47,931 bases of DNA, taken from positions 1 through 47,931 of the forward strand of contig CAXRIN010000092.1 of assembly GCA_964230605.1 (NCBI GenBank), written 5' to 3'. The notes beneath the pieces were generated by a model. That model did no database searches and was not told where the DNA came from. It saw nothing but the letters and a program-made list of their open reading frames with translations. The first letter of the stretch is position 1. The number at the start of each line of letters is the position of its first letter. Below are positions 32,929 to 41,786 of the stretch, piece by piece. The stretch comes from GCA-002722245 sp964230605. Lineage in GTDB: Bacteria > Bacteroidota > Bacteroidia > Flavobacteriales_C > GCA-002722245. The translations under genes were made by a program, and so were the position numbers.

Positions 32929-34215
32929 ATGAATGTATTAGTACTAGGATCAGGAGGAAGAGAGCACGCTATTAGCTGGAAATTATCACAAAGCCCCAAA
33001 CTTTCAAAATTATTTGTAGCACCAGGAAATGCTGGGACAAGCCAGTTAGCTACAAATTTAAACATAGGGGTTAACGACTTCCAAAGTATTAAGCAAGCTG
33101 TTTTAGACAATGACATTAATCTTGTTATTGTTGGACCTGAAGACCCTTTAGTTAATGGAGTTGTTGATTTCTTTTTGAATGACAATGATGTTAAAAACAT
33201 TCCTGTAATTGGCCCTCAAGCTGAAGCTGCTCAACTTGAAGGCTCAAAAGAATTCTCTAAAAGATTCATGCAAAGAAACAATGTCCCTACAGCAGGTTAT
33301 GAATCTTTCACAAAAGATACTTTAGAAGAAGGGAAGAAATATTTAGAAACCCAAAAACCACCATTTGTTCTTAAAGCTGATGGTTTAGCTGCTGGAAAAG
33401 GAGTTGTTATTCTTGAAGATTTAGATGCTGCTAAAGAGGAGTTAACAGCAATGTTAGCAGATGCTAAATTTGGAGATGCTTCCAGTAAAGTTGTTATCGA
33501 AGAGTTCATGAGCGGGATTGAATTATCTGTTTTTGTGATTACTGACGGGAAAGATTATGTTATTCTTCCTGAAGCAAAAGATTATAAAAGAATTGGAGAA
33601 GGAGATACTGGACTAAACACAGGAGGAATGGGAGCAATCTCTCCGGTACCTTTTGCTGATGAAGCTTTCATGAAAAGAGTTGAAGAGGAAGTTGTGATTC
33701 CTACAATTGAAGGATTCAAAAAAGAAAACTTGCCTTATAAAGGATTTGTATTTATTGGTTTGATGAATGAAAATAGTACTCCAAGAGTTGTTGAATACAA
33801 CGTTAGAATGGGTGACCCTGAAACTGAAGTAGTAATGCCAAGATTAAAAACAGATCTTCTTGAAATCATGGAGGCTGTTGCTGAAGAACGATTAGGAGAA
33901 ATTAAGGTTGAGTTTGAAGACAAAACAGCTACAACAGTAATTATGGTTGCAGGAGGTTACCCTGAAGCTTACGATAAAGGTTTTGAAATTTCAGGATTAG
34001 ATAAAACTGAAGGTTCGTTAATCTTCCACGCAGGTACTAAAGAAGAAAATGGAAAAGTTGTTACCAATGGTGGCCGTGTTATAGCAGTTACCTCATATGG
34101 AGCTGACTTCAATGAAGCTTTAAAACAGAGCTACAAAAACACAGATATCATCAATTGGGACAAAAAATACTTCAGATCTGATTTAGGATTTGATTTACAG
34201 AAATATTTAAACTAA
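32929..34215 (+). CDS. purD: Phosphoribosylamine-glycine ligase (GAR synthetase)
   Basis: 428 residues from the ATG at 32929. The frame is open back to 32728, but the protein family starts at MNVLVLGSGGREHAI, and the promoter at 32881-32912 lies inside the extension. ATP-grasp features follow: VGPEDPLVNGVVDFF, GSKEFSKRFMQRNNVPTAGY, FVLKADGLAAGKGVVI, IEEFMSGIELSVFVITDG and NVRMGDPETEVVMPRL. It joins glycine to phosphoribosylamine in purine synthesis. It ends at a strong terminator. It is not linked to purH, which lies about 4.5 kb away on the other strand. Confidence 0.97.
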   Translation: MNVLVLGSGGREHAISWKLSQSPKLSKLFVAPGNAGTSQLATNLNIGVNDFQSIKQAVLDNDINLVIVGPEDPLVNGVVDFFLNDNDVKNIPVIGPQAEAAQLEGSKEFSKRFMQRNNVPTAGYESFTKDTLEEGKKYLETQKPPFVLKADGLAAGKGVVILEDLDAAKEELTAMLADAKFGDASSKVVIEEFMSGIELSVFVITDGKDYVILPEAKDYKRIGEGDTGLNTGGMGAISPVPFADEAFMKRVEEEVVIPTIEGFKKENLPYKGFVFIGLMNENSTPRVVEYNVRMGDPETEVVMPRLKTDLLEIMEAVAEERLGEIKVEFEDKTATTVIMVAGGYPEAYDKGFEISGLDKTEGSLIFHAGTKEENGKVVTNGGRVIAVTSYGADFNEALKQSYKNTDIINWDKKYFRSDLGFDLQKYLN

Positions 34216-34233
34216 GAAAGTATAAACAAATTG

Positions 34234-34261
34234 AAAAAGGAGCTTTATAGCTCCTTTTTTT
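34234..34261. terminator. Bidirectional intrinsic terminator between purD and a histidine kinase gene
   Basis: GGAGCT (34239-34244), loop TTAT, AGCTCC (34249-34254), with five A before and seven or more T after. It overlaps the TAA of the convergent kinase gene. Confidence 0.88.
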
Positions 34262-35393
34262 ATAACTCGATTCTAAAAGTTGTGCCTTTTCCTAATTCAG
34301 AGTTTTTTACAAAAATCTTTCCGTTGTGATGATCCTCAACGATTCTGCGAACCAAAGACAAACCTAATCCCCACCCCCTCTTTTTAGAAGTAAATCCTGG
34401 TTTAAATACTTTTTTGAAATCTTGCTTTGGAATACCTTTTCCAGTATCCATTAAATCAATTATTAATTTATCGGCTAATTGAGAAATTTCGATATCAATC
34501 TTCCCCTTCCCTTCCATCGCATCTACTGCATTTTTTGTTAAGTTTTCAATCACCCATTCAAAAAGCGGAATACATAACTTTAGCTTTAAAGTGTCATCAC
34601 CTAACACATTAATCTCAACTTTATCAGAAATCCTAAATCTTAAATAACTTATAACTTTTTCAACTGCTGATTTTACTGAAACTTCTTCGAATGAAGGTTC
34701 TGAACCTATTTTGCTGAATCGATCAGTTATTGTTTCAAGTCGCGATACATCCTTGCTAATTTCCTCTACTATCGACTGATCCACTTCGGTAGTTTTTAAA
34801 TATTCAACCCATCCCATTAGTGAAGACAACGGTGTACCTAATTGGTGAGCTGTTTCTTTTGACATTCCAACCCAAACTTGATTCTGTTCAGCATTTCTTG
34901 AACTTGAAAAAGCGAAATAGCTAATCAAGACAAATAAGCCTATAATAGACAGCTGCATATAAGGATAAAATGCCAACATATCTATCAGCACAGAATGCTC
35001 AAAATAAATATATTGCTTCTCTGAACCGAAAACAGGAATTTCAATTGGTGCTCGGCTCAACTTCATTTCTTCTAATTTCTCCAGAACATATTCAGGATCA
35101 TTAGCAACCTTTACAGAATCTAAATTTCGCCAAGTAACAATATTGCCCTTACTATCCGAAAGAATCACAGGAACTGTTGAATTTCCTGCTATAATTTTAT
35201 GATAGAATGAAATATCCCCTGGATCAGAAATAGAACGCTTAGTTGCTTCAGCAACCAATTCCATTTTTTTACTTTCTTCCTTCGCTAATTTCTCAACAAT
35301 TGAATTAGTGTAGTAAAGTGAAGAAAGCGCAATTATTAGAGCTCCCAATAAAAGAGCAATTTTCCAAAGTTGTTTTTTTGCGTAAATATTCAT
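34260..35393 (-). CDS. Sensor histidine kinase
   Basis: 377 residues. Two membrane helices (about 12-30 and 147-165) enclose a roughly 115-residue periplasmic domain with a PAS-like VPVILSDSKGNIVTWRNLD segment. The cytoplasmic part has an unusual dimerisation box, VGMSKETAHQLGTPLSSLMGW with His183 (the HxLGTPL form), and an HATPase domain (ENLTKNAVDAMEGKG, DTGKGIPKQDF, KRGWGLGLSLVRRIVEDHH). It has no adjacent response regulator. It begins 14 bp after the AsmA-like gene, so both may be co-transcribed. Confidence 0.9.
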   Translation of the reverse strand: MNIYAKKQLWKIALLLGALIIALSSLYYTNSIVEKLAKEESKKMELVAEATKRSISDPGDISFYHKIIAGNSTVPVILSDSKGNIVTWRNLDSVKVANDPEYVLEKLEEMKLSRAPIEIPVFGSEKQYIYFEHSVLIDMLAFYPYMQLSIIGLFVLISYFAFSSSRNAEQNQVWVGMSKETAHQLGTPLSSLMGWVEYLKTTEVDQSIVEEISKDVSRLETITDRFSKIGSEPSFEEVSVKSAVEKVISYLRFRISDKVEINVLGDDTLKLKLCIPLFEWVIENLTKNAVDAMEGKGKIDIEISQLADKLIIDLMDTGKGIPKQDFKKVFKPGFTSKKRGWGLGLSLVRRIVEDHHNGKIFVKNSELGKGTTFRIEL

Positions 35394-35407
35394 TAGCGAT
35401 TCAAGAT

Positions 35408-37990
35408 CTATTCTTCATCTTCTTCCTCTTCATCTTCTTCCTCTTCATCTTCCCATGAAACAGTTGTAACAGTTTTTTCAGGACCATTATTCAAATCTAC
35501 TTCTTCTTTCTTTTTTTCTTCTTCTACCTTGTTTTTCCCTTTAAAAATGGTCCCAAACTCTTCTTTAAAAACCTTCTTTATTTCTTGAGTTTCCTTTGTC
35601 CAACTTTCTTTGATTAAAGTCCTTTTAGTTTTAATGTCATAACTAAATTTCGGATCATCAATATTCCCAGTCATCCTTAAAGGTAAGGTTGCTGTTTTAT
35701 CATTGTTTTCTACAACGCCAAATTCAGCATCAATTTTGTTTTGTTTATTGGCTTTAAAAATTTCACTGTGCTTTATTTTAAGCAAGTAATCAATATCTTG
35801 ATTAAAAGAATGGGTTCCTTCTAAATCTAAATTCAAATCGCTCGATCGAATCGCCATTTCTGGAATATTTATAACACCGTTATTAATTTCAATATTGTTC
35901 TCAAGAGTAGAGAATTTTAAATGAGACAAATTGAAGTTTAATTTAAATTCAGAATTTAAATACTCTTGCAGCTCAATTAAAGGCTCAAACTTTACTAGTT
36001 CTCCATTTTGAATACTTAAACTAGTTTCTGTATAAATTTTATTTTCATCTAAATTCAATTGCTTGTCTGATTCTGCTAACAATAATGAATTAATGGAAAT
36101 CTTACCTTTTACATGTCTCTGAAGGAGCACATCTTGTCCAAAATTTTCAAATTGATAAAAAGCCTTATTAGCATCGATATCCTTAAACTCAGTTTTAGAT
36201 CGAAAAACAACTTTGTTTTCATTTTGAGCATTGATAGATCCTTTAACTTTGGCTGACCCATCGCAAGTTTCCATTTTCAAATCATCAAACTTTAATACTT
36301 GATTCCTTAAGGTCATTCTTCCAGAAATATCACTGGCTTTGAATTTTCTAAACGAAAATTGCCCAAGTTCCAAATTAGTTTCCAAGGCTATTGACTGAGG
36401 TAATTCAAAAGAATATTCGTTATTACTCTGAATAATCGAATCGGTTTCCCCTCCAATAAACTCCTCCAATATCATTTGATCCATTTTTAAATCAGACTCA
36501 AATAGTAATGGTTCTTCAAACAAAACCGTCTCCAAGTAATCCTTAATTTTACCATTCATTTTAAATGAACTAGAAAGTATCTTCCCTTCAAAAGACTCCA
36601 AATTCAAATTGGATTTATTAAAACTGAACTTGCCTGAGTTAATATTAATTGGATAACCAAAGTCGCTCGGTTGAGCAACTACATTTGAAACAGACAAAGT
36701 ACCTTCAGATTGCAAACTTTTTAATTCAGCTTTCTTTTTATCTACAAATAGTTCCTTCAACCTTCCGCTTAGAGACATATCAAAAGAAGCTTGCCCTTTA
36801 AGCTCTTTGAATTCTTCTTTCAATGCCAACTTATGAAGAGAAGCTAAATCAAAATCAGATTGAACTTTCGCAGATATAAATGGTCTTTCGAAGTCTGTTA
36901 CCTCTCCTGAACCTGAAATTTTTATATCATTATAATTTGCTGAATATTTATCGATTTTGACTTTTGCATTTTCAATGGAATTCAATGCAGATTGAAAATA
37001 TGTTCCCTTGGCAAAAACTTCTTTGAATGAATTTTCATCAACGCTAAAAAAGCCATTGTTTAAAGAAAATATAATTTGCAGTAGAGGCGACTTTTTAGTC
37101 GTTTTATCACCTTTGATTTTTACGTCAACAGAAACATCCCCTTTTAAACTTGAAACAATTGGGGCTTTGTAATTGTTGGGAAGTAAAGCAACTAGATTGG
37201 AAACTTTTTGATCATCTAAATCAAAATTAAAATCCAAAGTTTCGGCATCTTCTTTTTTATCAATTCGCCCATTTACTTTAGTGGACCCACTTTCTAAATC
37301 ACCTAAAAATTCAAATAGAATCTTATCATCAGTTATCACTAAACCGAAATCTCCTTCCAATGAAATTGATTTTTGAGATTCAAAATCATCAATTTTTAAT
37401 TTAGGTACAATACCTAAAAATTCGGCCGAAAGTGAAATAGAATCCTGTAAACTTGTAGGCTCAATTTTACATTTTGCTAAATCAATATTATAAGCTTGGT
37501 CCTCTTTCCAATCTTCATAACCTAGTTTCACATTTACCAACTCAATATTATCAATACTAAATGAACTAGAACTTTTTGTAGAGTCTGAATTTTCCTTTAA
37601 AATATTGTAATTAGGTTCTCCTTGTTTATTGGTAATTACATTCACTTGGCCTTCTTCCAAAATAATTTTCCCAACCTGGAAATCTCCTTGGATTAAAGGA
37701 AAAACATCAAAAACTAAATGAATCTTATTTAAACTTAAAAACGGCTTATCTCCTTCCTCAAAGCTATATGCTTGGATATTATTTAGATCAACCGATACAT
37801 TAGGGAAATTGGAAAAAAGGCTATACTCTATAGATGAAACATTAACCGGTCGGGTTAATTGCTTTCCCAATTCTTGTTTTACGTACTCAACTACTTTATC
37901 CTCATAAACTGTACCCACAACAACAAGAGCCCCAACTAATAAAAGAAGGATTACTGATACATACAGAAAGATTTTTTTAACGAGTCTCAT
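35408..37990 (-). CDS. AsmA-like C-terminal-domain protein
   Basis: 860 residues. An N-terminal membrane helix (about 5-26) is followed by the AsmA signature (LTRPVNVSSIEYSLFSNFPNVSVDLNNIQAYS) and a very long run of beta-type repeats, ending in an AsmA-2 type domain (MTLRNQVLKFDDLKMETCDGSAKVKGSIN ... LPLRMTGNIDDPKFSYD). Such proteins span the periplasm and belong to the repeating beta-groove family linked to lipid transport and outer-membrane homeostasis. The last 40 residues are strongly acidic (WEDEEEEDEEEEDEE), coded by an 18-bp-period GAA/GAT repeat at 35410-35453. Specific substrate unknown. Confidence 0.85.
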   Translation of the reverse strand: MRLVKKIFLYVSVILLLLVGALVVVGTVYEDKVVEYVKQELGKQLTRPVNVSSIEYSLFSNFPNVSVDLNNIQAYSFEEGDKPFLSLNKIHLVFDVFPLIQGDFQVGKIILEEGQVNVITNKQGEPNYNILKENSDSTKSSSSFSIDNIELVNVKLGYEDWKEDQAYNIDLAKCKIEPTSLQDSISLSAEFLGIVPKLKIDDFESQKSISLEGDFGLVITDDKILFEFLGDLESGSTKVNGRIDKKEDAETLDFNFDLDDQKVSNLVALLPNNYKAPIVSSLKGDVSVDVKIKGDKTTKKSPLLQIIFSLNNGFFSVDENSFKEVFAKGTYFQSALNSIENAKVKIDKYSANYNDIKISGSGEVTDFERPFISAKVQSDFDLASLHKLALKEEFKELKGQASFDMSLSGRLKELFVDKKKAELKSLQSEGTLSVSNVVAQPSDFGYPININSGKFSFNKSNLNLESFEGKILSSSFKMNGKIKDYLETVLFEEPLLFESDLKMDQMILEEFIGGETDSIIQSNNEYSFELPQSIALETNLELGQFSFRKFKASDISGRMTLRNQVLKFDDLKMETCDGSAKVKGSINAQNENKVVFRSKTEFKDIDANKAFYQFENFGQDVLLQRHVKGKISINSLLLAESDKQLNLDENKIYTETSLSIQNGELVKFEPLIELQEYLNSEFKLNFNLSHLKFSTLENNIEINNGVINIPEMAIRSSDLNLDLEGTHSFNQDIDYLLKIKHSEIFKANKQNKIDAEFGVVENNDKTATLPLRMTGNIDDPKFSYDIKTKRTLIKESWTKETQEIKKVFKEEFGTIFKGKNKVEEEKKKEEVDLNNGPEKTVTTVSWEDEEEEDEEEEDEE

Positions 37991-38158
37991 TTCAGCCTAC
38001 CAAAGTATAGCAATTTCAAATACGATTCCAAAATCTACAAACTTCTTATTCAATGTTGTTTGTTTATAGTTTTCGCGCGTTATTACTGATCAATTTAAGT
38101 TTCAAACGACAAAACCAAGGTCTTATTGCAACAATCAGTAAATCAGAAAGATATACGT

Positions 38159-38175
38159 TTGGCACACAGATTGTT
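38159..38175 (+). promoter_or_regulatory. Sigma-54-like promoter sequence upstream of rpoN
   Basis: TTGGCAC, five bases, TTGTT: matches the -24/-12 consensus TTGGCAC-N5-TTGCW except for T in place of C at the -12 GC. It lies about 105 nt upstream of the rpoN ATG. A partial sigma-A-type -7 box (CACCTTTG, 38178-38185) lies just downstream. Confidence 0.45.
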
Positions 38176-38269
38176 TACACCTTTGCAGTAAATCTTTATT
38201 TTTTTTGAGTTTTAGCTCAACCAATTTTAAGATTTAACCGTAACTTAAACAGAGGTCATAAATTTAAAA

Positions 38270-38277
38270 CAGGAGGT
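38270..38277 (+). promoter_or_regulatory. Strong Shine-Dalgarno sequence of rpoN
   Basis: CAGGAGGT followed by CAC and ATG at 38281. Most genes in this window have no such sequence, so it is exceptional here and fixes the start codon. Confidence 0.7.
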
Positions 38278-38280
38278 CAC

Positions 38281-39732
38281 ATGTTAAAACAGTCTTTACA
38301 ACAGAAATTACTCCAAAAACTTTCTCCGCAACAAATTCAATTAATGAAATTGTTGCAAGTGCCTACAGTGGCTTTGGAGCAAAGAATCAAAGAAGAACTT
38401 GAAAGTAACCCTGCGCTTGAAGAAGGTTCAGACGCAGAAAAAAGTGCTGAACAAGAGGACTACGATGATGATTATAATGAAGATAACAAAAGAGATGATT
38501 TTGACTTATCACAATACATTTCTGATGACGAAACTCCATCATATAAAACATCTGTAAGGAATAGCGGGCCTGATGAAGAAGACAAGTCTATGCCTTTATC
38601 AATGGGAAAATCTTTCCATGAGGTTTTAATCGCCCAATTGGGTTTAATGAAGATTTCAGAAGATGAAAGAATTGTTGCTGAACATTTAATTGGAAACCTT
38701 GATGATGCTGGCTATTTACGACGAGAATTGGATGCTATCATGGATGACCTGGCTTTCTATCAAAATATTTCAACAACTGAAGAGGAATTGGAAAAACTAC
38801 TTGGTAAAATCCAAGAAATGGAGCCTGCAGGTGTTGGAGCTAGAGATCTTCAAGAATGCCTTCTAATCCAAATTAGAAGAAAAAACAGATCAGATTTAAA
38901 TGTTTATTTAGCTGAAAAAATACTTGAAAAAACCTTCGAAGAGTTCACTAAGAAACATTACAACAAAATCATAAAAAGGTTTGAAGTAACTGAGGAGGAA
39001 CTAAGGCTGGCTTTGGAGGAAATATTAAAGTTAAACCCAAAACCGGGTGGATCAATGAATGAAACTCAGCGAGTTGCTCAATCTATCGTTCCCGATTTTC
39101 ATTTAAATATAGAAGATGGAAATTTACAACTGACTTTGAATGGAAGAAATGCTCCTGAATTAAAAGTTAGTAGAGAATATAAAGATCTTTTGCAAGGTTA
39201 TCAGGCACAAAAAGGAGAAGCATCCAAATCGCAGAAAGATGCTGTAATGTTCGTAAAACAAAAATTAGATTCAGCAAAGTGGTTTATTGATGCTATTAAA
39301 CAGCGCCAAAACACGTTATTAAATACTATGCAAGCAATTGTAGATTTACAGCATGATTATTTCATGACAGGTGATGAAACTAAAATCAAACCGATGATTT
39401 TAAAGGATATTGCTGATAAAATCAATATGGATATATCCACAGTTTCTCGAGTAGCTAACAGCAAATACATTCAAACTCCTTATGGAACATTTTTGCTAAA
39501 AACCTTCTTTTCGGAAAGTATGCAAAATGCAGATGGCGAAGAAGTAAGTACTAGAGAAATTAAAAAGATATTAGAAGACACTATTCAAGTGGAAGACAAA
39601 AAGAAACCTATGACTGATGAAAAACTAGCTACAGTTTTAAAAGACAAAGGTTACCCTATTGCTCGAAGAACTGTAGCTAAATACAGAGAGCAGCTCGGAA
39701 TTCCAGTAGGTCGATTAAGAAAAGAAATTTAA
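38281..39732 (+). CDS. rpoN: RNA polymerase sigma-54 factor
   Basis: 483 residues. Region I is glutamine/leucine-rich (LKQSLQQKLLQKLSPQQIQLMKLLQVP) and contacts enhancer-binding activators; an acidic region II follows (about 48-90), then the core-binding domain (DERIVAEHLIGNLDDAGYL ... MEPAGVGARDLQECLL), the helix-turn-helix (KDIADKINMDISTVSRVANSKYIQTPYGTF) and the RpoN box ARRTVAKYRE at residues 461-470. All sigma-54 regions are intact. Preceded by a strong ribosome-binding site and a sigma-54-like site; ended by a good terminator. Confidence 0.98.
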   Translation: MLKQSLQQKLLQKLSPQQIQLMKLLQVPTVALEQRIKEELESNPALEEGSDAEKSAEQEDYDDDYNEDNKRDDFDLSQYISDDETPSYKTSVRNSGPDEEDKSMPLSMGKSFHEVLIAQLGLMKISEDERIVAEHLIGNLDDAGYLRRELDAIMDDLAFYQNISTTEEELEKLLGKIQEMEPAGVGARDLQECLLIQIRRKNRSDLNVYLAEKILEKTFEEFTKKHYNKIIKRFEVTEEELRLALEEILKLNPKPGGSMNETQRVAQSIVPDFHLNIEDGNLQLTLNGRNAPELKVSREYKDLLQGYQAQKGEASKSQKDAVMFVKQKLDSAKWFIDAIKQRQNTLLNTMQAIVDLQHDYFMTGDETKIKPMILKDIADKINMDISTVSRVANSKYIQTPYGTFLLKTFFSESMQNADGEEVSTREIKKILEDTIQVEDKKKPMTDEKLATVLKDKGYPIARRTVAKYREQLGIPVGRLRKEI

Positions 39733-39738
39733 ACTTTT

Positions 39739-39764
39739 AGCCATGGTAAATCCATGGCTTTTTT
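39739..39764 (+). terminator. Intrinsic terminator of rpoN
   Basis: AGCCATGG (39739-39746), loop TAAAT, CCATGGCT (39752-39759) running into six T. Confidence 0.88.
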
Positions 39765-39791
39765 ACGCTTTGGAATTTGTACTTTTAACAA

Positions 39792-40439
39792 GTGGAAAAA
39801 TTCAGCACCAAATTAGGACTTTTTACTTCCTACGTTTTACATCCGCTTTTCATGCCTACTACTGGGCTTATAACAGCCTATTTCGTAGGAAAGGTTCCAG
39901 GGTTTAATCCATATTCAACTGAACACGATAAAGAGATAGCACATTTTGTACTTTTTGCTGTTTTCGTTGCAACGGGAATTCTACCTGTTGTTATTGCTAT
40001 TATTCTAAAGCAAACCAAATTAATATCATCTATACACATGCCTAAAAAAGAAGAAAGATCACTTCCTTTCCTGCTTACTTCTATGTGTTATTATGGTGTT
40101 TTTTATTACTTAAATTCATACCTAGAATTACCCATTGATAAACTCATTAGCTATTTTATTTTAGCTGGAGTTCTGGCCACTATACTTGGATTTATGGTTA
40201 CCCTTTCATGGAAAATAAGTGTACACATGATTGGAGTTGGTGGAATAGTTGGAATACTTACCGTTCTTTCTAAAGTTGGTGATGAGGTTTTAATATTACC
40301 ATTAAGCATTTCTTTGATTATTGCAGGATTAGTTGCTTTTGGCAGACTACAACTCAATGCTCATACCCCAAAACAAGTTTTGGCGGGCTTTTTCTTAGGA
40401 TTCTTCTGTGAAATATTAGGACTTATAGTGGCAAATTAA
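39792..40439 (+). CDS. PAP2-like polytopic membrane protein
   Basis: 215 residues with about six hydrophobic helices and a GTG start. Polar residues recur at the places where PAP2 (type 2 phosphatidic acid phosphatase) enzymes have their active site: Lys-Glu-Glu-Arg-Ser-Leu-Pro after the second helix, Lys-Ile-Ser-Val-His in the middle, and GRLQLNAHTPKQVLAGFFLGF near the C-terminus (Arg, His, then a Gln/Gly helix). It may therefore hydrolyse a lipid phosphate or diphosphate at the inner membrane. The motifs are degenerate, so catalysis is unproven. The stop codon overlaps that of the convergent gene. Confidence 0.65.
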   Translation: MEKFSTKLGLFTSYVLHPLFMPTTGLITAYFVGKVPGFNPYSTEHDKEIAHFVLFAVFVATGILPVVIAIILKQTKLISSIHMPKKEERSLPFLLTSMCYYGVFYYLNSYLELPIDKLISYFILAGVLATILGFMVTLSWKISVHMIGVGGIVGILTVLSKVGDEVLILPLSISLIIAGLVAFGRLQLNAHTPKQVLAGFFLGFFCEILGLIVAN

Positions 40440-41092
40440 TTAGCCATTAAAGTAAGTCCAAAAGAAAGTTGATTAACTCCCTTTTGTTGATTTGGAGTCA
40501 TTAAACCATTCAAACCATAATAGGTGTAAAAATTAATTAGTCCGTAACCAATTCTAAATGTAACACCATATTTAAAACGCTCTAATTCGCCTAACCCCTT
40601 TCTTTCATAAGTTTCACCTTTTCCTTCATCCAACTCATAATGAGATTTAACCATGTAACCAGTTTTGGTACCTAGGTAAACTCTGAAAGGATTTTTGGTT
40701 TGAGTTCTATATCTGAACTCTATCGGGATTTCTAAATAATGGGTGCTTAACTTATTTAAACTGTAAGGTGTATTCAATAGTCTCATTCCAACCTCCCTTA
40801 CTGAGCCTGTTGGTAATGATTTGAAATTAGCGTTATGCTGGATATTATTAAAGTCGTATCCTAAAGCATAAAACCATGAGAAATTAGACTTTTTAAAAGG
40901 AATATCTTTCCCCCAAGAGACTGCAAAACTAAATGTTGGATTAGTGTTTAAATCCTTAGGTCCATTCACCCATTGCGGACTATAAAAATCAAAAAGCAAA
41001 CGATCTGATTTTGTATAATCTCCAGCTTGTAAATTCAAAGAGAGAATTACAAATAAAAAAATGGCAAGTATTTTAAAGCAAGTTTTGTGCAT
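40436..41092 (-). CDS. Putative outer-membrane beta-barrel protein
   Basis: 218 residues. Signal peptide (KILAIFLFVILSLNLQAGD), then alternating hydrophobic/polar strands: FSWFYALGYDFNNIQ, THYLEIPIEFRYRTQ, FRVYLGTKTGYMVKS and FKYGVTFRIGYGLINFYTYYGLNGL. The last strand ends in Leu-Met-Ala-Asn rather than the aromatic residue common in barrels. The YLEIPIEFRYR-type block is shared with Bacteroidota porin-family (PorT-like) proteins. Function unknown. Convergent stop overlap of 4 bp with the PAP2-like gene. Confidence 0.7.
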   Translation of the reverse strand: MHKTCFKILAIFLFVILSLNLQAGDYTKSDRLLFDFYSPQWVNGPKDLNTNPTFSFAVSWGKDIPFKKSNFSWFYALGYDFNNIQHNANFKSLPTGSVREVGMRLLNTPYSLNKLSTHYLEIPIEFRYRTQTKNPFRVYLGTKTGYMVKSHYELDEGKGETYERKGLGELERFKYGVTFRIGYGLINFYTYYGLNGLMTPNQQKGVNQLSFGLTLMAN

Positions 41093-41141
41093 AATGCAGT
41101 TCTCGCAAGATACTAATTATTTCATTAAAAGGCCATTAAAC

Positions 41142-41165
41142 AAAAAAGGCTCGCAAGTGCGAGCC
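41142..41165 (-). terminator. Intrinsic terminator of the ferritin gene
   Basis: GGCTCGC (41148-41154), loop AAGT, GCGAGCC (41159-41165). On the minus strand it is followed by six T (41142-41147). Confidence 0.88.
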
Positions 41166-41187
41166 CAATTATCTTTAGTTTTGTAAT

Positions 41188-41709
41188 CTATTTTCCTGCA
41201 TTAGGAACCGAGATACTTCCTCCAGTAAGATTTTCAAGATCTCTATCAAACAAATAAAGCCCTCCTTTTTCAGAACCTGTTAATTTAATTCTGTCTAAAA
41301 TCCCTCTCGCTGTTGCCTCTTCCTCAATTTGCTCACTTACATACCATTGCATGAAATTGTGAGTTGTATAATCTTTCTCTTCTAAACAAGTGTGGACTAC
41401 ACCATTAATTTCAGCAGTTACTTTTAACTCATGTTGTAATAAAGACTCAAATATCTCAGTAAGTCCTTCAAATTCAACTGGCGGTTCAGCAATTGCTGGT
41501 ATTTTAGCAGTGCCTCCTCGCTCGTTAACATACCTAATCAATTTCAGCATATGCTGTCTTTCTTCATCTGCCTGACGATATAAAAACTCAGCTGTTCCTC
41601 CATAACCTTGGTTTTCAGCCCAAGATGCCATTGAAAGATAAAATTGAGATGAATCTCCTTCTAATTGTATTTGTCTATTTAAAGCTTCTTCTACTTTATT
41701 TGAAACCAT
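41188..41709 (-). CDS. Ferritin (bacterial non-haem, FtnA type)
   Basis: 173 residues, four-helix bundle. The ferroxidase ligands line up with the numbering known for E. coli FtnA: Glu17 (RQIQLEGDSS), Glu50 and His53 (ADEERQHM), Glu94 (LLQHELKVTAEI), Gln127 and Glu130 (VSEQIEEEA). The bacterioferritin haem-binding Met is not evident. It should form a 24-subunit iron-storage shell in the cytoplasm. It is monocistronic, ended by a strong terminator. Confidence 0.96.
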   Translation of the reverse strand: MVSNKVEEALNRQIQLEGDSSQFYLSMASWAENQGYGGTAEFLYRQADEERQHMLKLIRYVNERGGTAKIPAIAEPPVEFEGLTEIFESLLQHELKVTAEINGVVHTCLEEKDYTTHNFMQWYVSEQIEEEATARGILDRIKLTGSEKGGLYLFDRDLENLTGGSISVPNAGK

Positions 41710-41786
41710 AATATTCTTTTTTGTTGAAGTTAATCATATTGTCTCTTTTAACCAATATTCAAAACCTATTTAGACATAGTCTAATT

